Assembly (NCBI GenBank): GCA_025751475.1
Contig: JAOWLD010000003.1
Coordinates: forward strand, 124,001-188,000
Origin: Rhodobacteraceae bacterium XHP0102
Lineage (GTDB): Bacteria > Pseudomonadota > Alphaproteobacteria > Rhodobacterales > Rhodobacteraceae
Reading direction: 5' to 3'
Length of the DNA stretch: 64,000 nt
The position numbers were made by a program, and so were the translations under genes. This document shows, piece by piece, positions 17,476-25,722 of the stretch (position 1 is its first letter; each line of letters opens with the position of its first letter). The notes beneath the pieces were generated by a model that saw only the letters and a list, made by a program, of their open reading frames with translations, was not told the DNA's origin and ran no database searches.

Positions 17476-18989
17476 CGCTTCTTGAATTGCAAGGACTGAC
17501 CAAAGCCTACCCAGGCGTCATTGCGAACAGCGATGTCAGCTTTGATATTCACAAAGGACAGATACACGCCGTGCTGGGCGAGAACGGCGCGGGCAAGTCG
17601 ACCTTGGTGAAAGCCATTTACGGTTTGGTGCGACCTGATCAGGGCAAGATGCTGCTGGAGGGGGTGCCCTTTGCGCCCAGTGACCCACGCGCGGCGCGCG
17701 CGGCAGGCGTTGCCATGGTGTTTCAGCATTTTTCGCTTTTTGATGCGATGAGCGTGGCCGAAAATATCGCTTTGGGCATGGAAAACCCGCCCAAGCCCCA
17801 TGCGTTGGAGGCGCAAATTCGCAAAGCCTCCGAAGATTATGGTCTGCCTTTGTCGCCCGACCGTATCGTTGGGGATTTGTCCGCAGGCGAGCGTCAAAGG
17901 GTGGAGATCATCCGCTGCTTGCTGCAAAATCCCAAGCTGTTGATCATGGATGAACCTACCAGTGTTTTGACTCCACAAGAGGTGGATATCCTGTTTGGCA
18001 CGCTGCGATTATTGGCGGCGAATGGCACGTCCATTTTGTATATCTCCCACAAGCTTGAGGAAATTCGCAACCTGTGCCAACACGCAACGGTTTTGCGTCA
18101 GGGTAAGGTCGTTGGCACATTCGACCCGCGCGAGATGAGCAATCGCGAGATGGCCGAAATGATGGTTGGAAAAGATTTGAACGCGCCCAACCGTGTGCCA
18201 AGCCCGCGGGGTGCGCCTTTGCTGCGGGTGGCAGGTCTGAGCGCGCCCGCGCCCCATCAATTTGGCACGGCGTTGAAACATATCAGCTTCACCCTTCACG
18301 CGGGCGAGGTGCTGGGGATCGGCGGTGTTGCGGGCAATGGTCAAGATGAATTGGTCGCGGCGCTTTCGGGCGAGATGCGGACAGATGCCGATATGATCGC
18401 GCTTGAGGGGCGTGGCATTGGCGCAGATGGCCCCAACACCCGCCGCGCCCTTGGCCTATGCGCCGCGCCAGAGGAGCGCAATGGGCACGCAGCCGCCCCT
18501 GATATGAGCCTTGTCGAAAACGCATTCATGACGGCGCATACGCGGTTGTCCTTGGTGGAGCGCGGCTTTGTCGATTGGCCCGCGAGCCGTGCCTTTGCCC
18601 AAGCGGTGATCGCGCGCTTCGATGTGCGCACCCCCAGCCCCGAGACAGCGGCACGTGCGCTTTCGGGCGGCAATTTGCAAAAATTCGTCATTGGGCGTGA
18701 AATCAGCCAAAACCCGCGTGTTTTGATCGTCAACCAACCGACATGGGGGGTGGATGCCTCTGCGGCGGCGGCCATCCGGCAGGCGCTGCTCGATTTGGCC
18801 AGTGCGGGGTCCGCCGTTTTGGTCATTTCGCAAGATTTGGAGGAAGTGTTGGAGATCACCGACCGTTTTGCGGCGCTCAATGAGGGCAAGCTGTCGGAGG
18901 CGGTGCCAACAGCGGGTCTGACCATGGAAAAGATCGGTTTGATGCTGGGCGGTGCCCATGATCTGGAGGTGGCCCATGCTCAGGCTTGA
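17472..18989 (+). CDS. nucleoside/purine ABC transporter, double ATP-binding protein
   Basis: A 505-residue ATPase with two ABC domains, like NupO/YufO and RbsA. The first has a full Walker A GENGAGKST near 35-43, LSAGE signature and Walker B LLIMDEPTSVL; the second has the degenerate nucleotide loop GVAGNGQDEL, an SGGN signature and NQPTWGVD, the usual asymmetry in this family. GTG start, fixed by the four-base overlap with xdhC. Coupled with xdhABC and the BMP-type binding protein, the transporter should import a purine base or nucleoside for oxidation. Confidence 0.88.
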   Translation: MTLLELQGLTKAYPGVIANSDVSFDIHKGQIHAVLGENGAGKSTLVKAIYGLVRPDQGKMLLEGVPFAPSDPRAARAAGVAMVFQHFSLFDAMSVAENIALGMENPPKPHALEAQIRKASEDYGLPLSPDRIVGDLSAGERQRVEIIRCLLQNPKLLIMDEPTSVLTPQEVDILFGTLRLLAANGTSILYISHKLEEIRNLCQHATVLRQGKVVGTFDPREMSNREMAEMMVGKDLNAPNRVPSPRGAPLLRVAGLSAPAPHQFGTALKHISFTLHAGEVLGIGGVAGNGQDELVAALSGEMRTDADMIALEGRGIGADGPNTRRALGLCAAPEERNGHAAAPDMSLVENAFMTAHTRLSLVERGFVDWPASRAFAQAVIARFDVRTPSPETAARALSGGNLQKFVIGREISQNPRVLIVNQPTWGVDASAAAAIRQALLDLASAGSAVLVISQDLEEVLEITDRFAALNEGKLSEAVPTAGLTMEKIGLMLGGAHDLEVAHAQA

Positions 18990-20061
18990 GAAGCGGCCCC
19001 AACCCTCGCGCGGTTGGACCTATGGCGCGCCTGTCTTGGCGGTTTTTTTGACCATTGTGCTTGGCATGGGCCTGTTCGCCCTATTGGGCAAGGATCCGCT
19101 TGTGGCGATCAGAACCATTTTCTGGGATCCGATCTTTGGCCCGTTTGCGCATTTTTATCGCCCAGAGATCATCAAGAAAGCCGCGCCCTTGGTGCTGATT
19201 GCCGTGGGGCTGTCTTTCGGGTTTCGGGCAGGGATTTGGAATATTGGCGCAGAAGGGCAATATATCATCGGGGCCATTTGCGGCGCTGCTGTCGCCTTGG
19301 CCTTCTATCCAATGGATGCACGCTGGCTCATCTTCCCGCTGATGATTGCAGCGGGGGTTTTGGGTGGGTTTCTGTGGGCCATGATCCCCGCGCTTTTGCG
19401 GGTCAGGTTCAATACGAATGAAATTCTTGTCTCGCTGATGTTGGTCTATGTGGCCGATGTGCTGATCAAGGCCTTCTCCATCGGGGTGCTGCGAAACCCT
19501 GAAGGCTTCGGGATGCCTGGAAGCCGCAATTTGCGGCAATATCCTTCGGCGGCAAATTTAGATTTGATCCCAAATTCAGGGCTGCATTGGGGGTCTTTGG
19601 TTGCACTTTTTGCGGTGATCTTTGCCTATATACTCTTTACCCGCCATCACTTCGGCTTTCAGGTGCGCCTCGCAGGCCAAAGCCCGCGTGCGGCACGGTT
19701 TGCGGGGATCAACGCAAACCGTCTGGTCATTTTGTGCCTTGGGATTTCTGGCGCGCTGGCTGGGGTTGCGGGGATGTTTCAGGTCGCAGGGCCATCGGGG
19801 CAGATCCTTGGCTCGTTTCCGTCTTTCTACGGGTTCACTGCGATCATCGTGGCCTTCTTGGGGCGACTTCACCCCGTGGGGATTTTATGCGCGGGGCTGA
19901 TCATGGCCTTAACCTATATCGGCGGACAGGCCGCTGAGGCGCAGTTGAACCTGCCCGCCGCCGCGATCCTGACCTTTCAGGGGATGCTTTTGTTTTGCCT
20001 GCTCGCGGTGGATGTGCTGACCAATTACCGATTTAGACTGGGCCAAGGGGAGGCGCGCTGA
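18976..20061 (+). CDS. nucleoside/purine ABC transporter permease 1
   Basis: A 361-residue membrane protein of the BPD_transp_2 family (YufP-like). About eight to ten helices; the segment GFRAGIWNIGAEGQYIIGAICGAAVAL is the conserved N-terminal signature of these permeases. The start is the ATG with GGAGG seven bases before it, inside the last codons of the ATPase gene (14-base overlap), so translation is coupled. The stop overlaps the next ATG by one base. Confidence 0.88.
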   Translation: MLRLEKRPQPSRGWTYGAPVLAVFLTIVLGMGLFALLGKDPLVAIRTIFWDPIFGPFAHFYRPEIIKKAAPLVLIAVGLSFGFRAGIWNIGAEGQYIIGAICGAAVALAFYPMDARWLIFPLMIAAGVLGGFLWAMIPALLRVRFNTNEILVSLMLVYVADVLIKAFSIGVLRNPEGFGMPGSRNLRQYPSAANLDLIPNSGLHWGSLVALFAVIFAYILFTRHHFGFQVRLAGQSPRAARFAGINANRLVILCLGISGALAGVAGMFQVAGPSGQILGSFPSFYGFTAIIVAFLGRLHPVGILCAGLIMALTYIGGQAAEAQLNLPAAAILTFQGMLLFCLLAVDVLTNYRFRLGQGEAR

Positions 20062-20966
20062 TGGATATCAATCCGATTTTGCTTTTGGCGGCGCTGATGG
20101 TGGCTTCCACCCCGATCTTGCTTGCGGCCATTGGTGAATTGGTGGTGGAGCGTGCGGGTGTCCTAAACCTTGGGGTTGAGGGTATGATGATTGTGGGCGC
20201 GGTGTGCGGCTATATCGCGGGCCATTCCAGTGGCGATCCATATCTGGGATTTCTGGGTGCGGTCTTTGCAGGGGCGGCCGTGTCACTGGTCTTTGCGGTG
20301 CTGACGCAGTTTTTGATGACCAATCAGGTCGCGACAGGACTGGGTTTGACGCTGTTTGGTCTGGGCCTTTCTGCGCTGATCGGGATGCGGGCAGAGGGCA
20401 CGCCCGATTTGACGGTGGCCAAGCTGGCGCTGCCGATCCTCTCGGATATTCCCGTCTTGGGCGCGATCCTGTTTCGCCACGATCTTGTGGTTTATCTCAG
20501 TATTCTGCTTGTGGCGGGGGTCTGGGCCTTTCTGACCTATACCCGTGCGGGGTTGATCTTGCGCGCTGTGGGGGAAAACCACGAAGCGGCGCACGCTTTG
20601 GGGTATAATGTGCGCCTTGTGCGGGTTCTGGCGATCCTATTTGGAGGCGGCTGTGCGGGATTGGCGGGGGCCTATATCAGCCTCGTGCGTGTGCCCCAAT
20701 GGATTGATGGGATCACGGCAGGGGCAGGCTGGATTGCCCTTGCCATCGTGGTGTTTGCCTCGTGGAAACCGTGGCGCCTGATTGCAGGTGCCTATCTTTT
20801 TGGCGGTGTCACGGTTTTGCAGCTCAATTTGCAGGCAGAAGGCTTGAAAATTCCAGTCGAATATCTGTCTATGGCGCCATATCTTGCGACCATCATCGTG
20901 CTTGTGATGATACGGGCAGGGCGCGCGCCCGCTTCACTGGGCAAACCTTTTCATCCCTCGTCATGA
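20061..20966 (+). CDS. nucleoside/purine ABC transporter permease 2
   Basis: Second permease, 301 residues, YufQ-like. The signature [24 protein letters not shown] near residues 30-53 is the counterpart of that in permease 1; helices fill the rest. The shared base in TGATG with the upstream stop gives coupling. Fifty bases separate it from the binding-protein gene, which has its own SD. Confidence 0.88.
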   Translation: MDINPILLLAALMVASTPILLAAIGELVVERAGVLNLGVEGMMIVGAVCGYIAGHSSGDPYLGFLGAVFAGAAVSLVFAVLTQFLMTNQVATGLGLTLFGLGLSALIGMRAEGTPDLTVAKLALPILSDIPVLGAILFRHDLVVYLSILLVAGVWAFLTYTRAGLILRAVGENHEAAHALGYNVRLVRVLAILFGGGCAGLAGAYISLVRVPQWIDGITAGAGWIALAIVVFASWKPWRLIAGAYLFGGVTVLQLNLQAEGLKIPVEYLSMAPYLATIIVLVMIRAGRAPASLGKPFHPSS

Positions 20967-21017
20967 GGGCCATAGCAACGGCCAGAGCCTGATCTCTGGT
21001 AAATCGGGAGAGTAAAA

Positions 21018-22100
21018 ATGAAACGCAGAACACTACTTGCCACGGGTGCTGGTGCGGCCTTGGCAGCGGCCATGGGAATGCCTGCCAGCGCACAGGATAA
21101 AACCAAAGTTGGTTTTATCTATGTCGGCCCCATCAATGATGGCGGATGGACGCAGCACCATCACCATTCCGCGATGGAAATGGTTGAGCATTTCGGCGAT
21201 GCGGTGGAATTCGTCTATCAAGAAAGCGTGCCAGAAGGCCCAGATGCAGAACGCGCGATCACGCAAATGGCCCTTGGCGGTGCGGATATCATTTTCACAA
21301 CCTCCTTTGGGTTCATGGACCCAACCGTGAATGTTGCAGCGAATTTCCCCAATGTGAAATTTGAACACGCGACAGGGTATAAACAGGCCGATAACGTCTC
21401 GGTTTATTCGGCGCGCTTCTACGAAGGCCGCGCGATACAAGGCACATTGGCAGGTCGCATGACCACCACCAACAAGGTCGGTTATATTGCCTCCGTGCCC
21501 ATCCCTGAGGTGATCCGCGGGATCAACGCGGCCTATATTCATGCCAAGAAGGTCAATCCTGATATTGAGTTCAAGATCATCTGGATTTTTGAATGGCTGA
21601 ACCCTGCGAAAGAAGCGGATGCCGCCAAAGCGTTGATCGAGCAAGGCTGTGATGTGGTGTTGCAACATACCGACTCGACCGCGCCGCATCAGGCCGCGCG
21701 CGAGGCGGGTGGCGTCTATACCTTTGGCCAAGCCGCGGATATGGCGGAATTTGCTCCGATGCCGCGGATTTCCTCCATCATCGACAATTGGGCGCCCTAT
21801 TACATCGACCGTGTTCAAGCTGTCATGGATGGCACATGGTCCTCGGTCAGCACATGGGACGGGATCAGCACGGGCATGGTCGGCATTGGCGAGGTGTCAG
21901 ATGTCGTGCCTGCCGAATGGAAGGCCGAAGCCGAGGCGATGCGCGATGCGATTGCAGCGGGGACCTATCACCCGTTCACAGGCCCGATCAACAAGCAAGA
22001 TGGCAGCCCTTGGTTGGCCGAAGGTGAAACGGCATCCGATGGCGATCTGGCGAGTATGTTCTTCTATGTGGAAGGTGTTGAAGGCGAAATCCCGTCTTAA
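21018..22100 (+). CDS. BMP family purine/nucleoside substrate-binding protein
   Basis: Periplasmic receptor (360 residues) of the Bmp/Med family, which includes the PnrA/TmpC purine nucleoside receptors. The N-terminus MKRRTLLATGAGAALAAAMG has a twin-arginine-like pair and a hydrophobic run ending at ASA-QD near 26; no lipobox, so it should be soluble. Family motifs include VGPINDGGWTQHHHH and the TTSFGFMDPTVNVAANFPNVKF stretch. The gene ends the xdhABC-transporter series and is closed by a strong terminator. Confidence 0.88.
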   Translation: MKRRTLLATGAGAALAAAMGMPASAQDKTKVGFIYVGPINDGGWTQHHHHSAMEMVEHFGDAVEFVYQESVPEGPDAERAITQMALGGADIIFTTSFGFMDPTVNVAANFPNVKFEHATGYKQADNVSVYSARFYEGRAIQGTLAGRMTTTNKVGYIASVPIPEVIRGINAAYIHAKKVNPDIEFKIIWIFEWLNPAKEADAAKALIEQGCDVVLQHTDSTAPHQAAREAGGVYTFGQAADMAEFAPMPRISSIIDNWAPYYIDRVQAVMDGTWSSVSTWDGISTGMVGIGEVSDVVPAEWKAEAEAMRDAIAAGTYHPFTGPINKQDGSPWLAEGETASDGDLASMFFYVEGVEGEIPS

Positions 22101-22121
22101 GTCATTCCCAAAATACAAAAT

Positions 22122-22149
22122 AAAATGGGCGCGCTTGCGCCCATTTTTT
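22122..22149 (+). terminator. rho-independent terminator after BMP gene
   Basis: Perfect 11-bp stem AAAATGGGCGC / GCGCCCATTTT with loop GCTT, followed by more T. Likely end of the xdh-transporter transcript. Confidence 0.92.
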
Positions 22150-22412
22150 ATGACCGTGAAGGTTCTGCCCATTGAGCAAAGGCAGGGCACGAACGAGCAG
22201 CGATTTCATCGGTTCAGATGTGTTGTTTCCCTTTGGGCGCAACCAGATTAAGCCATTCATATATTTAAATTATCACATAATGGGCGGACCTGTGGCAGCG
22301 CTGCCGAGGCTAGATCAAATAATGATCGCTTGAGCCGCATCAGGATATTGTAGTCATTGACTGTGACGCGCGAATTTGATTGCATAAGCGTGCCCATAAG
22401 GAGTGTTAAACT
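22150..22412 (+). promoter_or_regulatory. intergenic region with promoter for the small lipoprotein
   Basis: This gap before the small lipoprotein has a plausible sigma-70-type promoter: TTGACT (22357-22362), 18-base spacer, TGCATA (22381-22386), then AAGGAG (22398-22403) before the ATG. Upstream, GATC-aaataat-GATC is seen near 22314-22328. No other gene is visible in it. Confidence 0.5.
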
Positions 22413-22529
22413 ATGAAAAAACTATCTGTAGCCTTGTGCATCACCGCTTTGGTTGCTCTGTCGGCCTGCTCTTCGCAGCCTGTCGCAGCACCCGTAGAAG
22501 CGCCTGCTGCAAACAAAGTTCCTGGCTGA
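22413..22529 (+). CDS. small lipoprotein, 38 residues
   Basis: A short gene encoding MKKLSVALCITALVALSAC followed by 19 polar and proline/alanine-rich residues. The N-terminus is a clean lipoprotein signal (two Lys, hydrophobic core, lipobox LSAC), so C19 would be lipidated and the mature protein is only about 20 residues. Support comes from the SD AAGGAG ten bases upstream, a plausible promoter and a strong terminator immediately after. It resembles entericidin-sized lipoproteins in form only; the role is unknown. Confidence 0.75.
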   Translation: MKKLSVALCITALVALSACSSQPVAAPVEAPAANKVPG

Positions 22530-22546
22530 GGCATATCTTAGCAGAG

Positions 22547-22586
22547 CCCCCACCCCCGCGTTATGCGGTGGTGGGGGTTTTCTTTT
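22547..22586 (+). terminator. rho-independent terminator after small lipoprotein
   Basis: CCCCCACCCCCGC (22547-22559) pairs with GCGGTGGTGGGGG (22565-22577) with a single mismatch and loop GTTAT, followed by TTTTCTTTT. The T-run points to the plus-strand gene; its end touches the stop of the convergent oxidoreductase. Confidence 0.9.
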
Positions 22587-22591
22587 GTGGC

Positions 22592-23713
22592 TTACCCATT
22601 CATCGCGCGGGTAAGCTCGGATATTGCAACGGCGCGATGTTCCCGCATGGATATTTGCGCAGCCATGCCCATAATGACGGCCATGTAGCCATCATTTAGA
22701 GTAACCGCTGGCGCCTGTGCATGACCCCGCACCACATCCAAGAATTTCTGATGCTGATAAAAGGTTGACCCGTTGTGGTCACCCGCGGCCAAAAGTTTGG
22801 GGTCAACGGGAATGTCGCGCACGATTGGCCCTTTGGGATCACGCGGACTTTCGATCAATTGCGGGATTGGGGCATTCCCCAAATGCGCGGGCCAGAACCG
22901 ACCAGGGCCGGGCACAAAGGCCTCGATCTTGCCTTTGGGGCCAGTGGCGCAGACCTCCTCCTGATAGCGACTGCCTTCCGCGAACATACACAACTCCAAC
23001 AGCGCCCGCGCGCCATTGGCGAAATCCACGATCACAAACCCATTGTCGAGGATATCTGGTGTCTCGCCGCCATAGGCCTCCTCCAGATGGTTCACATCCA
23101 TCCCGCCTGAAGCCAACACCCGCACGGGTTCTGATTTCAGGGCAAGGCGCATCAAGTCAAAGAAATGACAGCATTTCTCAACAAATGTTCCGCCCGTATA
23201 GCGGTTAAAGCGGTTCCAATCGCCCACCTTTTCGAGGAAGGGGAAACGGTGTTCTCGGAGGGAGAGCATCTTGATCCCACCCGTTGCGGCCTCCACCGCA
23301 TCGAGAAAGGCGCTGATTGGCGGCATATAGCGATATTCCATCGCGACCCAAATAGGCGCGGGATAGCCGTCACGGATCGCGCGCAGGCTGTCTTGTTGCG
23401 CGGGATCGGTAAAAAGCGGCTTTTCCACAAGGACGGGCAGGGGGCGATGTTGGGCGAGATATGTTAACTGTTCGACATGGCGAAAATTCGGGCTGGCGAT
23501 CAGGTAGCAGTCAAGATCAGGATGCGCCACCAATGCCTCAAGGCTATCATAAAGCGTGGCCTTTGGCGCAAGGGCCAATGATTTCGCGGCCATGCCTGCA
23601 TCAGGCTCGAAAATCGCGGCCACCTCCGCCCCGTCTAGCAGGGCAATATTTTGCAGATGTTCTTGGCCCATCATACCGCAACCGATGATGCCGTAGCGTG
23701 TGATTTGAGACAT
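22592..23713 (-). CDS. Gfo/Idh/MocA protein, candidate NAD-dependent sulfoquinovosidase
   Basis: A 373-residue Gfo/Idh/MocA-fold protein. Rossmann motif GIIGCGMMGQEH near 8-19; VEKPLF near 96-101; a C-terminal domain with GGTFVEKCCHFFDLMRL, where the family catalytic His lies. Known members of glycoside hydrolase family GH188 (SqgA) use this fold and transient NAD oxidation to cleave sulfoquinovosides, and occur next to sulfo-SMO genes. Here the neighbours are a divergent sulfo-SMO-like operon with no GH31 sulfoquinovosidase, which makes that role attractive. Ordinary sugar dehydrogenase activity remains possible. It follows the GntR gene by nine bases on the same strand. Confidence 0.7.
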   Translation of the reverse strand: MSQITRYGIIGCGMMGQEHLQNIALLDGAEVAAIFEPDAGMAAKSLALAPKATLYDSLEALVAHPDLDCYLIASPNFRHVEQLTYLAQHRPLPVLVEKPLFTDPAQQDSLRAIRDGYPAPIWVAMEYRYMPPISAFLDAVEAATGGIKMLSLREHRFPFLEKVGDWNRFNRYTGGTFVEKCCHFFDLMRLALKSEPVRVLASGGMDVNHLEEAYGGETPDILDNGFVIVDFANGARALLELCMFAEGSRYQEEVCATGPKGKIEAFVPGPGRFWPAHLGNAPIPQLIESPRDPKGPIVRDIPVDPKLLAAGDHNGSTFYQHQKFLDVVRGHAQAPAVTLNDGYMAVIMGMAAQISMREHRAVAISELTRAMNG

Positions 23714-23722
23714 TTGTCCTCT

Positions 23723-24442
23723 CTACTTTAGACGCTGCACATAATGTGCGCGCGTGTGGTCAATCCAATTTCGGGAATATTCGATCACCCCGCGACCGTC
23801 TGCATGGCTGTAACGCTCGACAAAGGGGGCGGGGCTTGCTTTGGACGGTGCGAATTCAGGGGGTGCCCAGTCGGGAACGGGGGCGATGCTGACATAATCC
23901 TCGGCCTGAAGAATCCGCAGGCCCAATTGCACGCGATAGGTCAGATAGAGCGAATCAGACAGTTTTTCGGTCTCTAATCGGCCCGCGGCGCCGTCCAGCC
24001 AAATCTCCTCCACGGCCACGGGCTGCGAATTGAGGAACCTCAAGCGGCGGATTCGCGTGGCGTGATCGGCGGTGCCAAAGGCGGGCAGATCGGCGGGTTT
24101 GGCAAGATAATCTAACGCCAAAACCCGCGCGCTTGGCAGCCCGCCGCCTGTGCGCAGTTCGAGGCGAAACATCGAATAAATCGAACTGATCTGCGCACTC
24201 GATTGCACATAATTCCCAGAACCCTGAACGCGGCGCAAAAGGCCTTTTTCCTCCAGAATATCAAGGGATTTTCGCAATGTGCGCACTGTGGTCTGATACT
24301 GCACCGCAAGCGCGCGTTCGGGCGGCAGTCGGCTGCCATCGGGCAGGCGGCCTGCTGCGATTTCACGGATCAAGACCTCGCTTAATTGTAGGTAAAGCGG
24401 CAGCGCCGAAGAGGCGGGTCTGCGGTCGATCTGATCGCGCAT
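23723..24442 (-). CDS. GntR/HutC family transcriptional regulator
   Basis: A 239-residue repressor-type regulator. The N-terminal winged helix has the GntR pattern (PLYLQLSEVLIREIAAGRLPDGSRLPPERALA..., then RTLRKSLDILEEKGLLRRVQGSGNYV), and the C-terminal UTRA ligand domain (about 90-235) has PVAVEEIWLDG. UTRA domains bind sugars or related small molecules. It is divergent from the sulfonate-sugar operon and cotranscribed with the Gfo/Idh gene, so it very likely controls both and senses a sulfoquinovose-related compound. Confidence 0.88.
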   Translation of the reverse strand: MRDQIDRRPASSALPLYLQLSEVLIREIAAGRLPDGSRLPPERALAVQYQTTVRTLRKSLDILEEKGLLRRVQGSGNYVQSSAQISSIYSMFRLELRTGGGLPSARVLALDYLAKPADLPAFGTADHATRIRRLRFLNSQPVAVEEIWLDGAAGRLETEKLSDSLYLTYRVQLGLRILQAEDYVSIAPVPDWAPPEFAPSKASPAPFVERYSHADGRGVIEYSRNWIDHTRAHYVQRLK

Positions 24443-24474
24443 CGAAGCGGCCTTTCAAGAAAATTGATACACTA

Positions 24475-24488
24475 TTGATCCAGATCAA
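24475..24488. promoter_or_regulatory. candidate GntR operator
   Basis: TTGATC-CA-GATCAA is a perfect palindrome in the 125-base gap between the divergent GntR gene and the monooxygenase gene, preceded by a related TTGATAC at 24464. Length and symmetry suit a GntR dimer; binding is inferred from position. Confidence 0.45.
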
Positions 24489-24567
24489 GGACACGGCTAA
24501 TTTCGGGGAAAGTCAAGCGGCAGCGAGGACGATCAGATCAACGCGCCGCAGGGAGGGGAGAAGAAAT

Positions 24568-25722
24568 TTGAGCGTGGTTCCCATCACATCCGCCGATCTA
24601 GATGCCGCCGAAGTGTCGTGGTTTGCTGCGCTTTGCTCGGATGATTATCAATTCTTGGGCGTGCCAGATGGGGCGTTGCGTTCGTCCTTTGCGCATTGCT
24701 CGGATATTGTGAAAACCGCCGAGAGCCACGGGTTTCGCAATGTGCTGTGTCCCTCATCCTATCAGGTCGGGCAGGATACGCTGAGTTTTGTTGCGGGCTG
24801 CGCGCCCATCACCTCGAAGATCAACCTGCTGGCGGCTGTGCGCTGCGGTGAGATGCAGCCCATTATGTTGGCACGCACCATTGCCACGTTGGACCATATG
24901 CTGGAAGGTCGCTTGACGGTGAACATCATCTCTTCCGATTTTCCAGGCGAAGTGGCCGATAGCGCCTTTCGGTATCAGCGCTCGCGCGAGGTGGTGGAAA
25001 TCCTGAAACAGGCTTGGACGCAGGACGAGATCAATTACAAAGGCGAAGTTTATAATTTTGAAGGCCTGACCACTGACCCCGCGCGCCCCTATCAAAAGGG
25101 CGGGCCGCTTTTGTATTTCGGGGGGTATTCGCCTGATGCGCTGGAACTCTGCGGTCAGCATTGTGATGTCTATCTTATGTGGCCCGAGCGCGAGGAAGAA
25201 TTGCGCGGACGGATGCAGGCGGTGAATGCTGTGGCCGAACGCTATAACCGCACCCTCGATTACGGTCTGCGCGTCCATGTGATTGTGCGCGACACCGAGG
25301 CCGAGGCACGCGAATATGCCGAATATATCGTCTCCAAACTGGATGCGGATCAGGGGGATGCGATCCGCAATCGCGCACTGGATGCGAAATCATTGGGCGT
25401 GAGCCACCAGGCGAAAAACCGCGAGATAGCGGATGATGCGGGCTATATTGAACCCCATCTGTGGACGGGTGTTGGCCGCGCGCGCTCTGGTTGTGGGGCG
25501 GCGCTTGTCGGCTCTACGGATCAGGTTCTGTCACGGCTTGAGGATTACCAGAAAATGGGCATCCGCGCCTTTATTCTTTCGGGGTATCCGCACAAAGACG
25601 AGGCCGAGCATTTTGGCACACGGGTTTTGCCGCAGATGAAAACCTGCTCACTTCCCCATGAATACGGCCGCGTGCCCACTACATTGCCGAATACACCCCT
25701 AGGCGGAGGCATTCGCAAATGA
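24568..25722 (+). CDS. smoC: FMNH2-dependent monooxygenase, likely sulfoquinovose monooxygenase
   Basis: A 384-residue luciferase-like (LLM) flavin monooxygenase of the SsuD type. Visible segments: AESHGFRNVLCPSSY, LAAVRCGEMQPIMLARTIATLDHML and GRLTVNIISSDFPGE, which form the flavin barrel. In Agrobacterium, SmoC uses FMNH2 and O2 to split the C-S bond of sulfoquinovose, giving 6-oxo-glucose and sulfite. The neighbours (aldo/keto reductase, flavin reductase, sugar ABC importer, YeiH exporter) are the same set, so I assign SmoC rather than a generic alkanesulfonate enzyme. Start TTG with SD GGAGGGGAG seven bases before it; GTG two codons on is an alternative. Confidence 0.8.
   Translation: MSVVPITSADLDAAEVSWFAALCSDDYQFLGVPDGALRSSFAHCSDIVKTAESHGFRNVLCPSSYQVGQDTLSFVAGCAPITSKINLLAAVRCGEMQPIMLARTIATLDHMLEGRLTVNIISSDFPGEVADSAFRYQRSREVVEILKQAWTQDEINYKGEVYNFEGLTTDPARPYQKGGPLLYFGGYSPDALELCGQHCDVYLMWPEREEELRGRMQAVNAVAERYNRTLDYGLRVHVIVRDTEAEAREYAEYIVSKLDADQGDAIRNRALDAKSLGVSHQAKNREIADDAGYIEPHLWTGVGRARSGCGAALVGSTDQVLSRLEDYQKMGIRAFILSGYPHKDEAEHFGTRVLPQMKTCSLPHEYGRVPTTLPNTPLGGGIRK

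Noticed and set aside
24277-24567. Longer N-terminus of the flavin monooxygenase
   Set aside because: It overlaps the divergent GntR gene and lacks family similarity; TTG at 24568 has an excellent SD.
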